Notes: generated by a model not told the origin, from the letters alone. Shown: positions 1 through 8,681, numbered from the stretch's first letter. The stretch: 64,000 nucleotides of DNA from Gordonia sp. PDNC005 (GCF_016919385.1 NZ_CP070351.1:3658001-3722000), one strand, 5' to 3'. Translations and numbers: made by a program.

Positions 1-1194
1 TCCAAGCCGCATTTCATCGGCCAGTGGTCGTCCACCGGCGCGCTCAACGCACAGATCGAGGAGGCCTTCACCGGCCACGAGCTCGTCAAGGCGTTCGGCC
101 GTCGAGAAGCGGTCGAAGCCGACTTCGACGAACGCAACACCGCGCTCTACGAGTCGTCGTGGCGCGCCCAGTTCATCTCCGGCATCATCATGCCGACCAT
201 CATGTTCCTGGGGAACCTGAACTACGTCGCCGTCGCCGTCGTCGGTGGTCTGCGTGTGGCGTCCGGCCAGCTCAGCCTCGGTGAAGTGCAGGCGTTCATC
301 CAGTACTCCCGGCAGTTCACGCAGCCGCTCACCCAGATCGGGTCGATGTTCAACCTGATGCAGTCCGGCGTCGCATCGGCCGAACGCATCTTCTCCGTCC
401 TCGACGAGCCCGAAGAGACCCCGGACCCCGCGAAGCCGGAGTCGCCGGAGACCAGTCGCGGACGCATCGTGTTCGACGACGTCTCGTTCCGGTACGTCGA
501 CGATCGTCCGCTGATCGAGAACCTGTCCCTGACCGCTGAAGCAGGCGACACAGTCGCCATCGTCGGACCGACCGGCGCAGGCAAGACCACCCTGGTGAAC
601 CTGATCATGCGGTTCTACGAGGTGGACGAGGGAACCATCTGGATCGACGGCGTCGACGCCTCGCACATGTCACGCGACGACCTCCGGGAACGCACCGGAA
701 TGGTGCTGCAGGACTCGTGGTTGTTCGGTGGGACGATCTACGACAACATCGCCTACGGTGATCCCACTGCAAGCCGCGAGGAGGTCCTCGAAGCGGCCCG
801 GATAAGTCACGTCGACCACTTCGTCAGGACACTGCCCGACGGTTACGACACCGTGCTCGACGACGAGGGCGGCGGCGTCTCCGCAGGTGAACGACAGCTC
901 ATCACGATCGCGCGCGCCTTCCTCGCCAAGCCGACGGTGCTGATTCTCGACGAGGCGACGAGTTCCGTCGACACCCGCACGGAACTCCTCATCGGCAAGG
1001 CGATGGCCAACCTGCGTGCCGACCGCACCAGCTTTGTCATCGCGCACCGCCTCTCGACGATCCGCGACGCCGACGTCATCGTGGTCATGGAGGACGGACA
1101 CATCGTCGAGCAGGGTTCGCATGAATCACTTCTCGAAGCAGAAGGGGCCTACTTCCGCCTCTACTCCGCCCAGTTCTCCGCCGCCGTCACCTAA
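1..1194 (+). CDS. ABC exporter half-transporter, C-terminal part (5' end outside window)
   Basis: The reading frame is open from base 1, so the start and most membrane helices lie upstream. The visible 397 residues hold the last part of the transmembrane domain and a complete nucleotide-binding domain. Motifs: Walker A GPTGAGKT (about visible residues 189-196), Q-loop in [11 protein letters not shown], a signature reading VSAGERQ instead of LSGGQ, Walker [11 protein letters not shown] and the switch histidine in VIAHRLST. This is the MdlB/MsbA-like family of heterodimeric exporters that move lipids, drugs or peptides across the inner membrane. A partner half-transporter would be expected just upstream. 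The non-canonical VSAGE signature is common in one partner of such dimers. Substrate cannot be read from the sequence. Confidence 0.9.
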   Translation, partial: SKPHFIGQWSSTGALNAQIEEAFTGHELVKAFGRREAVEADFDERNTALYESSWRAQFISGIIMPTIMFLGNLNYVAVAVVGGLRVASGQLSLGEVQAFIQYSRQFTQPLTQIGSMFNLMQSGVASAERIFSVLDEPEETPDPAKPESPETSRGRIVFDDVSFRYVDDRPLIENLSLTAEAGDTVAIVGPTGAGKTTLVNLIMRFYEVDEGTIWIDGVDASHMSRDDLRERTGMVLQDSWLFGGTIYDNIAYGDPTASREEVLEAARISHVDHFVRTLPDGYDTVLDDEGGGVSAGERQLITIARAFLAKPTVLILDEATSSVDTRTELLIGKAMANLRADRTSFVIAHRLSTIRDADVIVVMEDGHIVEQGSHESLLEAEGAYFRLYSAQFSAAVT

Positions 1195-1221
1195 CCCGCC
1201 CCCTGCGAGCGCGCCCCTGCT

Positions 1222-1296
1222 CTGCTCCTCGGGCGCGCTCTCCCCACTGCTCCTCGGGCGCGCTCTCCCCACTGCTCCTCGGGCGCGCTCTCCCCA
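1222..1296. repeat. Three perfect 25-bp tandem repeats
   Basis: Three head-to-tail identical 25-bp units occupy 1222-1246, 1247-1271 and 1272-1296, each beginning CTGCTCCTCGGGCGCGCTCT. A fourth unit starts at 1297 but diverges after seven bases into the element at 1302-1329. The array lies in the gap downstream of the ABC exporter gene and probably varies in copy number by replication slippage. Confidence 0.9.
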
Positions 1297-1301
1297 CTGC
1301 T

Positions 1302-1329
1302 CCTTGAGCGAGCGAAGCGAGTCGAAAGG
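1302..1329. repeat. GAGCGAGCGAAGCGAGTCGA-type intergenic repeat
   Basis: A 28-bp segment with complementary ends (CCTT and AAGG) encloses the core GAGCGAGCGAAGCGAGTCGA. From memory, a very similar core recurs between genes in many actinobacterial genomes, often near gene ends. That recollection is not checked here, and the window holds only this one copy. Confidence 0.5.
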
Positions 1330-1345
1330 CGTCCCCGTCCCACCC

Positions 1346-1443
1346 GGTCAGCGGGCGGAGACGTCCACTTCGGCAGTCCTCGCGGGCTCGCCTATCGGCT
1401 CGCGCGCTGCGGAGGGCTCCGCGGACGTCTCCGCCCGCTGACC
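1346..1443. repeat. 98-bp palindromic unit overlapping the 3' end of the exporter gene
   Basis: Perfect 21-bp inverted arms lie at 1346-1366 and 1423-1443, separated by 56 bp. The spacer holds a smaller hairpin, GCGGAG-GG-CTCCGC. The left arm contains the stop codon of the minus-strand transporter gene, and the whole unit is translated as the last 30 or so residues of that protein. The form is that of a bacterial interspersed palindromic element (REP/BIME-like). It could also work as a terminator between the two convergent genes. Confidence 0.8.
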
Positions 1444-2358
1444 TCGTTGTGGTGCCTTCTTCCGGCTGCGTCGCTCCCCTCTCGAGAGTGTGCTGTCTGT
1501 TGCGGCGCTCATCGTCGTTCCGATGCTCGCGGCTATGACGGACGCGATGGCGAGGGACGGGAGGACGCCGATCGGTTGGTGGAGCAGTGCAAACCCTGCG
1601 ACGGCGGCGATCGCCGGCTCCAAGCTCAGCAGGACGCCGAACACGTTCTTCGGCAGGCGGCGCAGGGCATTCAGCTCGAGCGAGTACGGGATGAGCGAGC
1701 CCAGGAGCGCGGTGCCCGCGGCGAGCGCGAGCAGACGCCAGTCGCCGAATGCGGGCGCGGCTGCGGCCCCGCCCATCGGCAGCAGCACGATCGACGAGAT
1801 CACCAGCGCCGCGGCGAGACCACCCGTACCCGGCACGCGGGCACTCACCTTGGCGCCCGCGAGGATGTAGCCGGCCCAGAAGAGTCCCGCGAGCAGTGCG
1901 AACAACACACCGGTCGGGTCGAGCGACGACGCGCCGAGCACACTGTCCACACCGAGCAGCATCATGCCGACGAACGCCAGACCGACCCACAGCAGGTCGG
2001 TGCGACGGCGCGACAGCACCGCCGACAGGATGAGCGGTCCGAGGAACTCGATGGCGACGGCGGTGCCGAGCGGGATGCGGTCGATGGCGGCGTAGAACGA
2101 ACCGTTCATCGCGGCGAGCACAGCGCCGAATGCGGCGACGGCACGCCACTGAGATCGCTCCCACCGGAGGACTCTCGGTCGGGTGATCGCGGCCAGCACC
2201 AGTGCCGCGATCGTCAGCCGCAGCTGCGTCGCACCCCAGGAGCCGACGTCGTCGAAGAGGTGCACGGCCATCGCCGCCCCGAACTGCAACGACACGCACG
2301 ATCCGATGATCATCGCCACTGCCGCACCCGTGCGAGCCTCGCCAACCTTCGTGTTCAC
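1348..2358 (-). CDS. EamA-family exporter, RhtA-like (amino acid/threonine-homoserine type)
   Basis: A 336-residue protein with about ten hydrophobic helices and two EamA repeats. The segment AIDRIPLGTAVAIEFLGPL is typical of the RhtA branch, which exports threonine, homoserine and similar amino acids from the cytoplasm. The GTG start at 2358 is used. The protein core ends near residue 300, and the remaining tail (from about QRGQRAET) is encoded by a palindromic element and is unlikely to be part of the family fold. The gene is divergent from the LysR regulator at 2450 with a 91-bp gap, a usual arrangement for LysR control of an exporter. Substrate is inferred from family only. Confidence 0.85.
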   Translation of the reverse strand: MNTKVGEARTGAAVAMIIGSCVSLQFGAAMAVHLFDDVGSWGATQLRLTIAALVLAAITRPRVLRWERSQWRAVAAFGAVLAAMNGSFYAAIDRIPLGTAVAIEFLGPLILSAVLSRRRTDLLWVGLAFVGMMLLGVDSVLGASSLDPTGVLFALLAGLFWAGYILAGAKVSARVPGTGGLAAALVISSIVLLPMGGAAAAPAFGDWRLLALAAGTALLGSLIPYSLELNALRRLPKNVFGVLLSLEPAIAAVAGFALLHQPIGVLPSLAIASVIAASIGTTMSAATDSTLSRGERRSRKKAPQRGQRAETSAEPSAAREPIGEPARTAEVDVSAR

Positions 2359-2449
2359 GAGATCTACTCTTCGCCCAGCGATACGATCAGTCCAGCGAAT
2401 GTCTCTGGCGGATAATCGTTAGTAGTTCTGATGGATTCGAGGAGCGGAA

Positions 2450-3343
2450 ATGCTGAACGTCGCACGCTTGCGAGTGCTCCGCGAACTGCACCTGCGCGGA
2501 ACGCTCGCAGCCGTCGCCGACGCCCTCTCGTACACGCCGTCGGCCGTCTCGCAGCAGTTGTCCCAACTCGAGAAGGAAGCCGGGGTCCAACTGCTCGAGA
2601 AGGTCGGTCGCGGCGTCCGCCTGACCGACCAGGCGATCACCCTGGTCGGGCACACGGAGGCGATTCTCGCGCGTCTCGAGCTCGCGGAGTCGGAGTTGGC
2701 GGCAGCACAGCCCGAGGTCAGAGGAGTCCTGCGTGTCGCGTCGTTCCAGTCGGTTGTGCTCGAGCTCGCGCCCGCAGCGCTCACTCTGCTCGCGGAGCGG
2801 CATCCACGACTGCAGGTCGAGATCACGCAGCGCGACGAAGCTCTCGGCAGCAGCGGACTGCTCGCGCACGAGTTCGACGTCGTCCTCGGCGAGGAGTTCC
2901 CGGGTGGCCCCCACGAGATTCGCTCCGGAATCGACCGAGAGGACCTCCTCAGGGATCCATTGCTGCTGGCGATGCCGTCCCACGGTCCGCTCGCCGACCT
3001 GCCCGCCGACGTGACGCAGCTGGCCGACGCCCCGTGGGCTCTCGACCCGGCGGACCTGGCGATGGGAGCATGGTCGCGCGATGTGTGCCGGTCGGCTGGC
3101 TTCGAACCGGACGTCCGCTTCGACACACCGGATCCGCTCCTTCAGGCGCATCTGGTCCGCAGCGGTCACGCCGTCGCACTGCTTCCGTCGCTGATCGCCG
3201 ACGCGCACCTGCACGGAACGCGACTCTCGTCCCTGCCCGGCGATCCACATCGCCGCCTGTACACGGCGGCTCGGGCCGGGCGCTCTGGCCATCCCTCGAT
3301 CCGTGCTTTCCGTTCGGCGCTCGCACACGCCGCCCGAGGGTGA
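2450..3343 (+). CDS. LysR-family transcriptional regulator
   Basis: A 297-residue protein beginning with a winged helix-turn-helix (residues about 5-65, including ALSYTPSAVSQQLSQLE) followed by a periplasmic-binding-like effector domain. The start ATG follows the Shine-Dalgarno GAGGAG by 6 bases. It lies divergently next to the RhtA-like exporter at 1348-2358, so it probably controls that gene and itself, comparable to ArgP/LysG control of amino acid exporters. The effector is unknown. The DUF1697 gene follows after 14 bp. Confidence 0.9.
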   Translation: MLNVARLRVLRELHLRGTLAAVADALSYTPSAVSQQLSQLEKEAGVQLLEKVGRGVRLTDQAITLVGHTEAILARLELAESELAAAQPEVRGVLRVASFQSVVLELAPAALTLLAERHPRLQVEITQRDEALGSSGLLAHEFDVVLGEEFPGGPHEIRSGIDREDLLRDPLLLAMPSHGPLADLPADVTQLADAPWALDPADLAMGAWSRDVCRSAGFEPDVRFDTPDPLLQAHLVRSGHAVALLPSLIADAHLHGTRLSSLPGDPHRRLYTAARAGRSGHPSIRAFRSALAHAARG

Positions 3344-3357
3344 ACTACCGTCGAGAC

Positions 3358-3885
3358 ATGCCCGCATCGCGCATCGTCCTGCTCCGCGCCGTGAACGTCG
3401 GAGGCGCGAAGCTTCCGATGGAACGGCTTCGCTCGATCGCGTCCGATCTCGGCGCCACGGACGTGTCGACGTACATCGCGTCCGGCAACCTGCTGTGCAC
3501 GCCGCCGGGGGAACCGGAAGCGTTCGACCGCGCGCTCGAACAGGCGATCTCCGACGAGTTCGGATACTTCCGCGAAGTGATCAGTCGGACGCCGGACGAG
3601 GTCGCCGCCGCGCTCGCAGCGTCTCCGTTCGTCGGCCGCAAGCATGCGCACATCTATTTCCTGACCGGTTCGCCCGACGCCGATGCGGCGGAGAGATTCT
3701 GTGAAACCGACTTCGGCGGCGGTGAGCGGTTCGCGGTGATCGGCGCCGACCTGCACATCGACTACCCGGAGGGCGCGGGCACCACGAAGCTCACTCCTGC
3801 GAAGATCGCGAAACTGTTGGGCGTCACCGGAACCGGTCGGAATCTGCGGACGTCCGCGATGCTCGTCGAACGGGCTCGGGCGTGA
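3358..3885 (+). CDS. DUF1697 domain protein
   Basis: A 175-residue protein matching the DUF1697 family over its full length: it opens with IVLLRAVNVGG, followed by YIASGNLL in the first third, and ends with the family's GTGRNLRT motif. The function of DUF1697 is not established. The ATG at 3358 is chosen because it fits the usual family N-terminus, although the frame stays open upstream to 2431 inside the LysR gene. Its TGA overlaps the GTG start of the DUF202 gene (GTGA), so the two are probably translationally coupled. Confidence 0.85.
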   Translation: MPASRIVLLRAVNVGGAKLPMERLRSIASDLGATDVSTYIASGNLLCTPPGEPEAFDRALEQAISDEFGYFREVISRTPDEVAAALAASPFVGRKHAHIYFLTGSPDADAAERFCETDFGGGERFAVIGADLHIDYPEGAGTTKLTPAKIAKLLGVTGTGRNLRTSAMLVERARA

Positions 3886-4214
3886 CCGAGCGGCCTCCGG
3901 GGTCGGTCGACGCCCGCTTCACGATGGCCGCCGAACGGACCCTGCTCGCGTGGTTGCGGACCGCGCTCGGCCTCCTCGCTGCCGGTGTCGCCGTGTTGCA
4001 TGTGGTCGGCGACTTCGCCTCGCCTGCGCTGCAGACGACACTCGGAGTGGCGCTGGTCCTGCTCGGCGGCGCGTCGGCCGCCGTCGGCGCGTGGCGATGG
4101 CAGCGTGTCACGCGGGCACTGTCCGACGGCGGACCGATGCCGGGACCAGTCGGCATCTGGCTGCTCGTCGGCGCCTTCGTGGTGCTGTCGGTCGTGTTCG
4201 CCGTCGCCCGATGA
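3882..4214 (+). CDS. DUF202 (YidH-like) small membrane protein
   Basis: A 110-residue protein. After a short N-terminus it has the family signature [18 protein letters not shown] and then three hydrophobic helices (about residues 27-47, 54-74 and 90-108). DUF202/YidH proteins are inner-membrane proteins of unknown role, often encoded as a pair; only one is present here. The start is GTG, overlapping the preceding stop by four bases. The rnhA gene follows after 22 bp. Confidence 0.85.
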   Translation: MTERPPGSVDARFTMAAERTLLAWLRTALGLLAAGVAVLHVVGDFASPALQTTLGVALVLLGGASAAVGAWRWQRVTRALSDGGPMPGPVGIWLLVGAFVVLSVVFAVAR

Positions 4215-4236
4215 CCGCCCGGTAATCTGGTCCATC

Positions 4237-4695
4237 ATGAGCGCACCCGACTCCTCCGCGAAGACTGTCGAGATCTCTACCGACGGTGCGTGCCTCGGCA
4301 ACCCGGGCCCCGGCGGTTGGGGCGCGATCCTCCGGTACGGCGACGTCGAGAAGGAGATCTCCGGTTCCGAACCCGACACGACCAACAACCGGATGGAGTT
4401 GATGGCGGCGATCAAAGCGCTGAACGCGCTCACTCGCCCGTCGACGGTGATCCTCTACACCGATTCGAGCTACGTCCGGAACGGCATCACCAAGTGGGTC
4501 GCGGGCTGGGTTCGCAACGGCTGGAAGACGGCGTCAAAGCAGCCCGTCAAGAACGCCGACCTGTGGCAGGACCTCATCGACGCCGAGGACAAACACACCG
4601 TCGAATGGCGCTGGGTCAAGGGCCACGCCGGAGACAAGTACAACGAGATCGCCGACACCCTCGCCACCTCCGCTGCCCGGGCCCTGAAGGGCTGA
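4237..4695 (+). CDS. rnhA: Ribonuclease HI
   Basis: A 152-residue RNase HI that cleaves the RNA strand of RNA-DNA hybrids in the cytoplasm, for example R-loops and Okazaki primers. The four catalytic acidic residues are visible: Asp16 (STDGACLGN), Glu54 (NNRMELMA), Asp76 (YTDSSYV) and Asp140 (NEIADTLA), with the conserved His130 in VKGHAG. Length and motif spacing match the E. coli-type single-domain enzyme. The ATG at 4237 is used; an upstream in-frame extension would run through the DUF202 gene. A strong hairpin follows 15 bp after the stop. Confidence 0.95.
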   Translation: MSAPDSSAKTVEISTDGACLGNPGPGGWGAILRYGDVEKEISGSEPDTTNNRMELMAAIKALNALTRPSTVILYTDSSYVRNGITKWVAGWVRNGWKTASKQPVKNADLWQDLIDAEDKHTVEWRWVKGHAGDKYNEIADTLATSAARALKG

Positions 4696-4710
4696 ACAGC
4701 TTCAACACAA

Positions 4711-4757
4711 CTAACCTGCCGTTTGGTGTCACCAGATGACACCAAACGGCAGGTTAG
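4711..4757. terminator. Perfect 21-bp hairpin between rnhA and the DUF559 gene
   Basis: Arms at 4711-4731 and 4737-4757 are exact inverted complements with a 5-base loop (CCAGA). The stop codon of the minus-strand DUF559 gene (4754-4756) is inside the right arm. It can end transcription from both sides. A related palindrome lies at the other end of the same gene (5751-5789). Confidence 0.8.
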
Positions 4758-5719
4758 CGGCACTTCGGGCACGTGTGGAACGATGTCAGTGCGCTGCGCT
4801 CGGACAGGGCGCGCGCCACCTTGGCGGCCGTAGCGCACGGTCGGCCGATCACCTGCCCTGTACCTAGCCTCAACGTGAGACGCTTCGCGCTGACAGCGGC
4901 GTCTAGATCCCGTTCCATATCTGCGTCCCGGTCACGTGCACTGTTGTGAAAGCGCCATCCGTCAAGTTCGACGACGACTCCAGCGTCCGGATAGTCCAGA
5001 TCCCGGTAGCCTTTTCGCCCTGCAGTCGTCGGGGCCTGCCGGATCGCAGCCGGAAGGCCGTGCGGCCGTTCCACGTCGGTGAGGTAGCGATGCTCAAGCA
5101 CCGAGCATGTGCCGGCAGCGATGTCTGTCAGCACGTCACGAACGAAGGCGCGGCGACGATAGCGGCCTCGCTTAGCGAGACAAGCGAGAAGTCGTTGAGC
5201 GGTCGTGACGCGAGCGTTCACCGCATCGGCGAGCACCGCAATCGCGTCGATCTCCGACGCCGCAGCCGATGCGACGTCGAGCACCGCCTCTTCGACACGC
5301 AACCGAGGCGGCTGCAGATTCCACGCGACGGCTTCCTCGAGGTTCGATCGGCGATGGACCACAACGCCAGGCCGCTTCGTGAACTTCCGATCGTCAGCGA
5401 CCACAACGTGGATCGTCGCGCCTGCATTGGGGAGCACCGACGTGAAGCCGAGCGCGGCCGGGTACAAATCGAGCACCGCCGCCCACGCTCGCTGACGCCA
5501 CGTGAGCGGTCCGGTGTGATTGACGTAGACACCTGCGAACACCACTGTCCAGTCACGCCGCCGAATCAGGCGGCGAATGTCGTTCGGCGTGTACCCGCAG
5601 CCGATGGACTGCCGGCGCGCGATGACGCCGTCCTGCATCGAGAGGACGTCGGCAATGTTCAGATCGGCGGTCGTGGCCACAGCCCGAATCGTGGCAAATG
5701 AGGACGGATCGGTAAACAC
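4754..5719 (-). CDS. AbiEi-antitoxin-like N-terminus fused to DUF559 (Vsr-like) nuclease domain
   Basis: A 321-residue protein. The N-terminal third (from IADVLSMQDGVIARRQ through the RDWTVVFAGVY strand) resembles the winged-helix domain of AbiEi-type antitoxins. Residues about 205-295 look like a DUF559/Vsr-like PD-(D/E)XK fold with VVVELDG (Glu251, Asp253), a downstream DRDADMERD segment and a late LRLGTGQV strand. It ends in CPKC. Such fusions are scattered in actinobacteria and are thought to be defence or selfish nucleases, without proven activity. The ATG at 5719 is used; the Met at residue 28 is an alternative start. The gene is bracketed by two related palindromes. Confidence 0.65.
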   Translation of the reverse strand: MFTDPSSFATIRAVATTADLNIADVLSMQDGVIARRQSIGCGYTPNDIRRLIRRRDWTVVFAGVYVNHTGPLTWRQRAWAAVLDLYPAALGFTSVLPNAGATIHVVVADDRKFTKRPGVVVHRRSNLEEAVAWNLQPPRLRVEEAVLDVASAAASEIDAIAVLADAVNARVTTAQRLLACLAKRGRYRRRAFVRDVLTDIAAGTCSVLEHRYLTDVERPHGLPAAIRQAPTTAGRKGYRDLDYPDAGVVVELDGWRFHNSARDRDADMERDLDAAVSAKRLTLRLGTGQVIGRPCATAAKVARALSERSALTSFHTCPKCR

Positions 5720-5750
5720 CGTTGTCCACAGGCACGGCGTCGCCGTCTAG

Positions 5751-5789
5751 CCTGTCGTTTAGTGGCACAGGCTGACACCAAACGACAGG
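5751..5789. terminator. Imperfect 17-bp hairpin, sister of the one at 4711-4757
   Basis: Arms at 5751-5767 and 5773-5789 pair with two mismatches around a 5-base loop (CAGGC). The right arm ACACCAAACGACAGG differs from the right arm of the 4711-4757 hairpin by one base over this stretch. It sits 8 bp before the stop of the YhgE/Pip gene and upstream of the DUF559 gene, so it likely terminates the YhgE/Pip operon. Confidence 0.7.
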
Positions 5790-5797
5790 TTAAGGGT

Positions 5798-7807
5798 CTA
5801 TACCTGGATCGGCGGGTAGAGCTGTTCCATGGTGTACTGCCTGTTCCGTCTCGCGGCCCAGGAGCTGATGGCGAGGCTGCCGAGCATGACGCCGGCGAGG
5901 ACGGCGACGCTGATGCCGAGGCGGTGGTCGACGCCGCCGGATATCAGCTGCCGCATGCCGGTGACGGCATAGCCCATCGGGTCGTACGGGTGCAGGATCT
6001 GCGCGGGTTTCGCCGTCGTCTCCACCGGATATATGCCGCCGGACGCGACGATCTGCACCATCAGGAACGCCAACGACACCACTCGTCCGACGGCGACGCC
6101 GAGCACCGAGTTGAACATCTGTATCAACGCCAGGAATGCGGCGGAGACGAGAAGCATGAAGCCGACCATGCCCAGCGGGTGTGCGGGATCGAGGCCGACC
6201 GCGAAGTGCGCGACCAGGAACATGACGACCACCTGGGCGATCGCGATCAGAACGGCCGGCCAGTACGACGCGAGGATCGCGCGGAGGCCACCGAGGCCAT
6301 TGACCACCGGACGCGCCTGCAGCGGCTTGATCATCATCCAGATGATGATCGTGCCGATGAACATGGCGAGTGGGAGGAAGAACGGCGCAAAGCCCGCACC
6401 GAACGTCGGAGCCTTGTTGTGCGTGAACTCGTTCAGCACAACGGGCTGGGACAGGTTGGCAGCCGTCTTCTGACGCTGCGCATCGTCACCGAAGTCGGGG
6501 ATCTGCTTGACGCCGTCCGAAAGCCCCTTGGACAGTTCATCGGCGCCCGCGGAGAGCTTCGGCGTACCGTCCGCGAGTTGCGCGGCACCCGTCGCCAGAC
6601 GGTTGCTTCCGTCGGTGAGCTGGATCAGGCCCGAGTTGAGCGCGGCCGACCCGTCCTTCAGCTGATTCGCGCCGTCGGTGAGCTGCCCCAACTTGCCCGC
6701 GAGCTGGCCGTTCTCGAGCATCGCCAGCATCCCGTAGAGCCCGGAGTTCTTGTCGCCCAACTGTTGCGACAGCGCGTGCGACTGCTGCGACAGATTGTCG
6801 ACACGTTGTGTGGTGGACGGATCGACGCCCTGCGTCTTGAGGAACGTCTGCACCGGCTTGAGCGAGTTCGCGAGGGCGCGGGCGTTCGGGTCCCTGCTGT
6901 TGCGCAACTGAGTCATCACCCCGGTCAACGCACGCTCGGCCTGCGACTGCCCTGCTCCGACCTGTCCGACAACGTCGAGCACACTCGACATGTCCCGAGT
7001 CAGGCGAGCGGCGTCGGACGCGTACTGCGTGGGTTTGATCCCCGAACTCGCGACCTGCGCGAGTGTGGCCTTCAACGGCTCGGCAGCCGAGTTGATGCCG
7101 TCCGCGAGCTGACCCGCACCGTCCGCGAGCTTCGCCGAACCGTCCCGCGCGGTCACCATGTTGGCGGCCAGTTCGTCGGCGCCGGACGCCAGCTTCTGCG
7201 CGCCGTCGTCCGCCGTTTTGAGACCCGTGGCGAGTTGATCGGCGCCGTCGGCGGCCTTGGTCAGACCCGCACCGGCGGTGGTGAGCCCAACAAGCACCTG
7301 GTCGACGGCCTGCTGGCCGATCTTGTCGTTGAGGGTCGCGGTGACCTGCGCCGCCGCATTCTGGCCGATGATCCCGGCGAGATAGCTGTTGGCGTCGTTG
7401 AACTGGAAGTCGACCTGTGCCTTGTGCGGATTCTTCGTGGTCGCCGAGGCGATCGACGAGCTGAAGTCTTTCGGGATGGTGATCGTGAAGTAGTAGCGAC
7501 CATGAGCCAACCCGTCCGACGCGTCCGCCGCATCCGTCACTTGGACGCCGAGCTGGCCCGATGCGACGAGTTCGGTCTCCACCTGCTCTCCCGCGTTCAA
7601 CGTCTTCCCCTGGGCCGACGCCCCCGCGTCCTCGTTGACCAGTGCGACAGGAACCTTGGCGACCTCGTCGAACGGATTCCAGAACACCCACAGGTACATC
7701 GCGCCGTACAGCAGCGGCATCAGGATGACGGTGACGATCGCGATGCGGGGCATCGCGCCTTTCGAGTACCGCTTGAGCTCGGTCCCGAGGGACATTCCAG
7801 CCAACAT
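5798..7807 (-). CDS. YhgE/Pip-family membrane protein
   Basis: A 669-residue protein with the family layout: one N-terminal transmembrane helix (about residues 25-48, ending VFWNPFDE), a large extracytoplasmic domain (about 50-450) rich in repeated LADG/QLxxG units that predict a long helical coil, and five C-terminal transmembrane helices related to the ABC-2 permease domain. The family includes the phage infection protein Pip of lactococci and ESX/T7SS-linked YhgE. Its role here is probably envelope-related. It overlaps the upstream ATPase gene by one base, so the two form an operon and probably a complex. Confidence 0.88.
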   Translation of the reverse strand: MLAGMSLGTELKRYSKGAMPRIAIVTVILMPLLYGAMYLWVFWNPFDEVAKVPVALVNEDAGASAQGKTLNAGEQVETELVASGQLGVQVTDAADASDGLAHGRYYFTITIPKDFSSSIASATTKNPHKAQVDFQFNDANSYLAGIIGQNAAAQVTATLNDKIGQQAVDQVLVGLTTAGAGLTKAADGADQLATGLKTADDGAQKLASGADELAANMVTARDGSAKLADGAGQLADGINSAAEPLKATLAQVASSGIKPTQYASDAARLTRDMSSVLDVVGQVGAGQSQAERALTGVMTQLRNSRDPNARALANSLKPVQTFLKTQGVDPSTTQRVDNLSQQSHALSQQLGDKNSGLYGMLAMLENGQLAGKLGQLTDGANQLKDGSAALNSGLIQLTDGSNRLATGAAQLADGTPKLSAGADELSKGLSDGVKQIPDFGDDAQRQKTAANLSQPVVLNEFTHNKAPTFGAGFAPFFLPLAMFIGTIIIWMMIKPLQARPVVNGLGGLRAILASYWPAVLIAIAQVVVMFLVAHFAVGLDPAHPLGMVGFMLLVSAAFLALIQMFNSVLGVAVGRVVSLAFLMVQIVASGGIYPVETTAKPAQILHPYDPMGYAVTGMRQLISGGVDHRLGISVAVLAGVMLGSLAISSWAARRNRQYTMEQLYPPIQV

Positions 7808-8505
7808 CAGCGCTTCCCTTCCCCGGAAGTGAGTTCGTCGTGCGTCAGGTTCGGGACATCGATGACGAGGCGATGACCGAGGTCGTCGGGCAGCGGGTTG
7901 ACGGTCGACGTGATCACCGTCTGCGCTTCACCGAGGTGAGCGAGGCGTCGCACCAGGACCCGCTGATTCACGTCGCTCGTCACCTGGTCGATGCTTCCGA
8001 CGACCAGCAACGGGGGCCGCTTCGTGTTCGCGAGCGCGATCCGCAGCAGCATCCGATCGAGTTCGGACAAGTCGTCGACGTATTCGTCGAGCTCAGGGAG
8101 CGGGAGATCTCCGAACACCGGGCGGCCGAGGCGTTCGAGGTCGCCTACCCCCGCTTTGCCGATCAGCCGGTACCACGGCGCATCCCACCGGATCTGCTCG
8201 GTGATCAGGTCGACCACACGCACCGCGTTGTAGACGGCGTCGAGTTCGTCGACGGCCGCCAGCCCGGCGAGCCGGAAGATCCGCTTCGCCCCCGAGTGTC
8301 CGAACACCGACAGGTCGCCGCCTTTGATCTTCATGCGACCCGCAAGCGTCATCTGCAGGGCGGTGCGGCCGGATCCGGCAGGTCCACGCAGCACGGTGAG
8401 CCCGCCCGTCGGGACGTCGAGGTCGATCGGGCCGTAGACCGGTCCCCACGGACCCCGTTGTGTGATTCCGCGGGCGACGACTGCCGGCTGGTCAGCGATG
8501 GTCAT
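7807..8505 (-). CDS. ABC-type ATPase-like protein partnered with YhgE/Pip
   Basis: A 232-residue ABC-ATPase-like protein. Walker A GPAGSGRT (41-48) is intact, but the signature region reads LSELDRM rather than LSGGQ. The Walker B strand (LLVVGSIDQV) lacks the usual Asp-Glu pair. It therefore may bind ATP but hydrolyse it poorly. The stop overlaps the start of the YhgE/Pip gene, which suggests it is that protein's cytoplasmic partner. A 176-bp gap separates it from the divergent acyl-CoA dehydrogenase operon. Confidence 0.8.
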   Translation of the reverse strand: MTIADQPAVVARGITQRGPWGPVYGPIDLDVPTGGLTVLRGPAGSGRTALQMTLAGRMKIKGGDLSVFGHSGAKRIFRLAGLAAVDELDAVYNAVRVVDLITEQIRWDAPWYRLIGKAGVGDLERLGRPVFGDLPLPELDEYVDDLSELDRMLLRIALANTKRPPLLVVGSIDQVTSDVNQRVLVRRLAHLGEAQTVITSTVNPLPDDLGHRLVIDVPNLTHDELTSGEGKR

Positions 8506-8681
8506 GTCTGGAGACTAGTGCTCAAACACCCAGGTCACGATTCAGACCGGCCTCAGAGTGTGCGAACAGACGTTGTCAGAATTGCGGTGGCGGCGGTCAC
8601 GAATCGGCCTGGCGGGCGCTCCGAGGGCGATGTAGAGTCCATTTTCTAAAGGATTAGTAGATTTCCAGAGATAGGCGGCAC

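Noticed and set aside
1195..1345. CRISPR array at the short tandem repeats
   Set aside because: The units are contiguous 25-bp copies without spacers and no cas gene is present.
2431..3357. N-terminal extension of the DUF1697 protein
   Set aside because: It overlaps the LysR gene in another frame, is Arg-rich, and the family N-terminus begins at 3358.
5762..7876. Plus-strand open frame of 704 codons opposite the YhgE/Pip gene
   Set aside because: It is a frame shadow in GC-rich DNA: its composition is Arg/Gly/His-rich without domains, while the minus strand gives a full-length YhgE/Pip protein.
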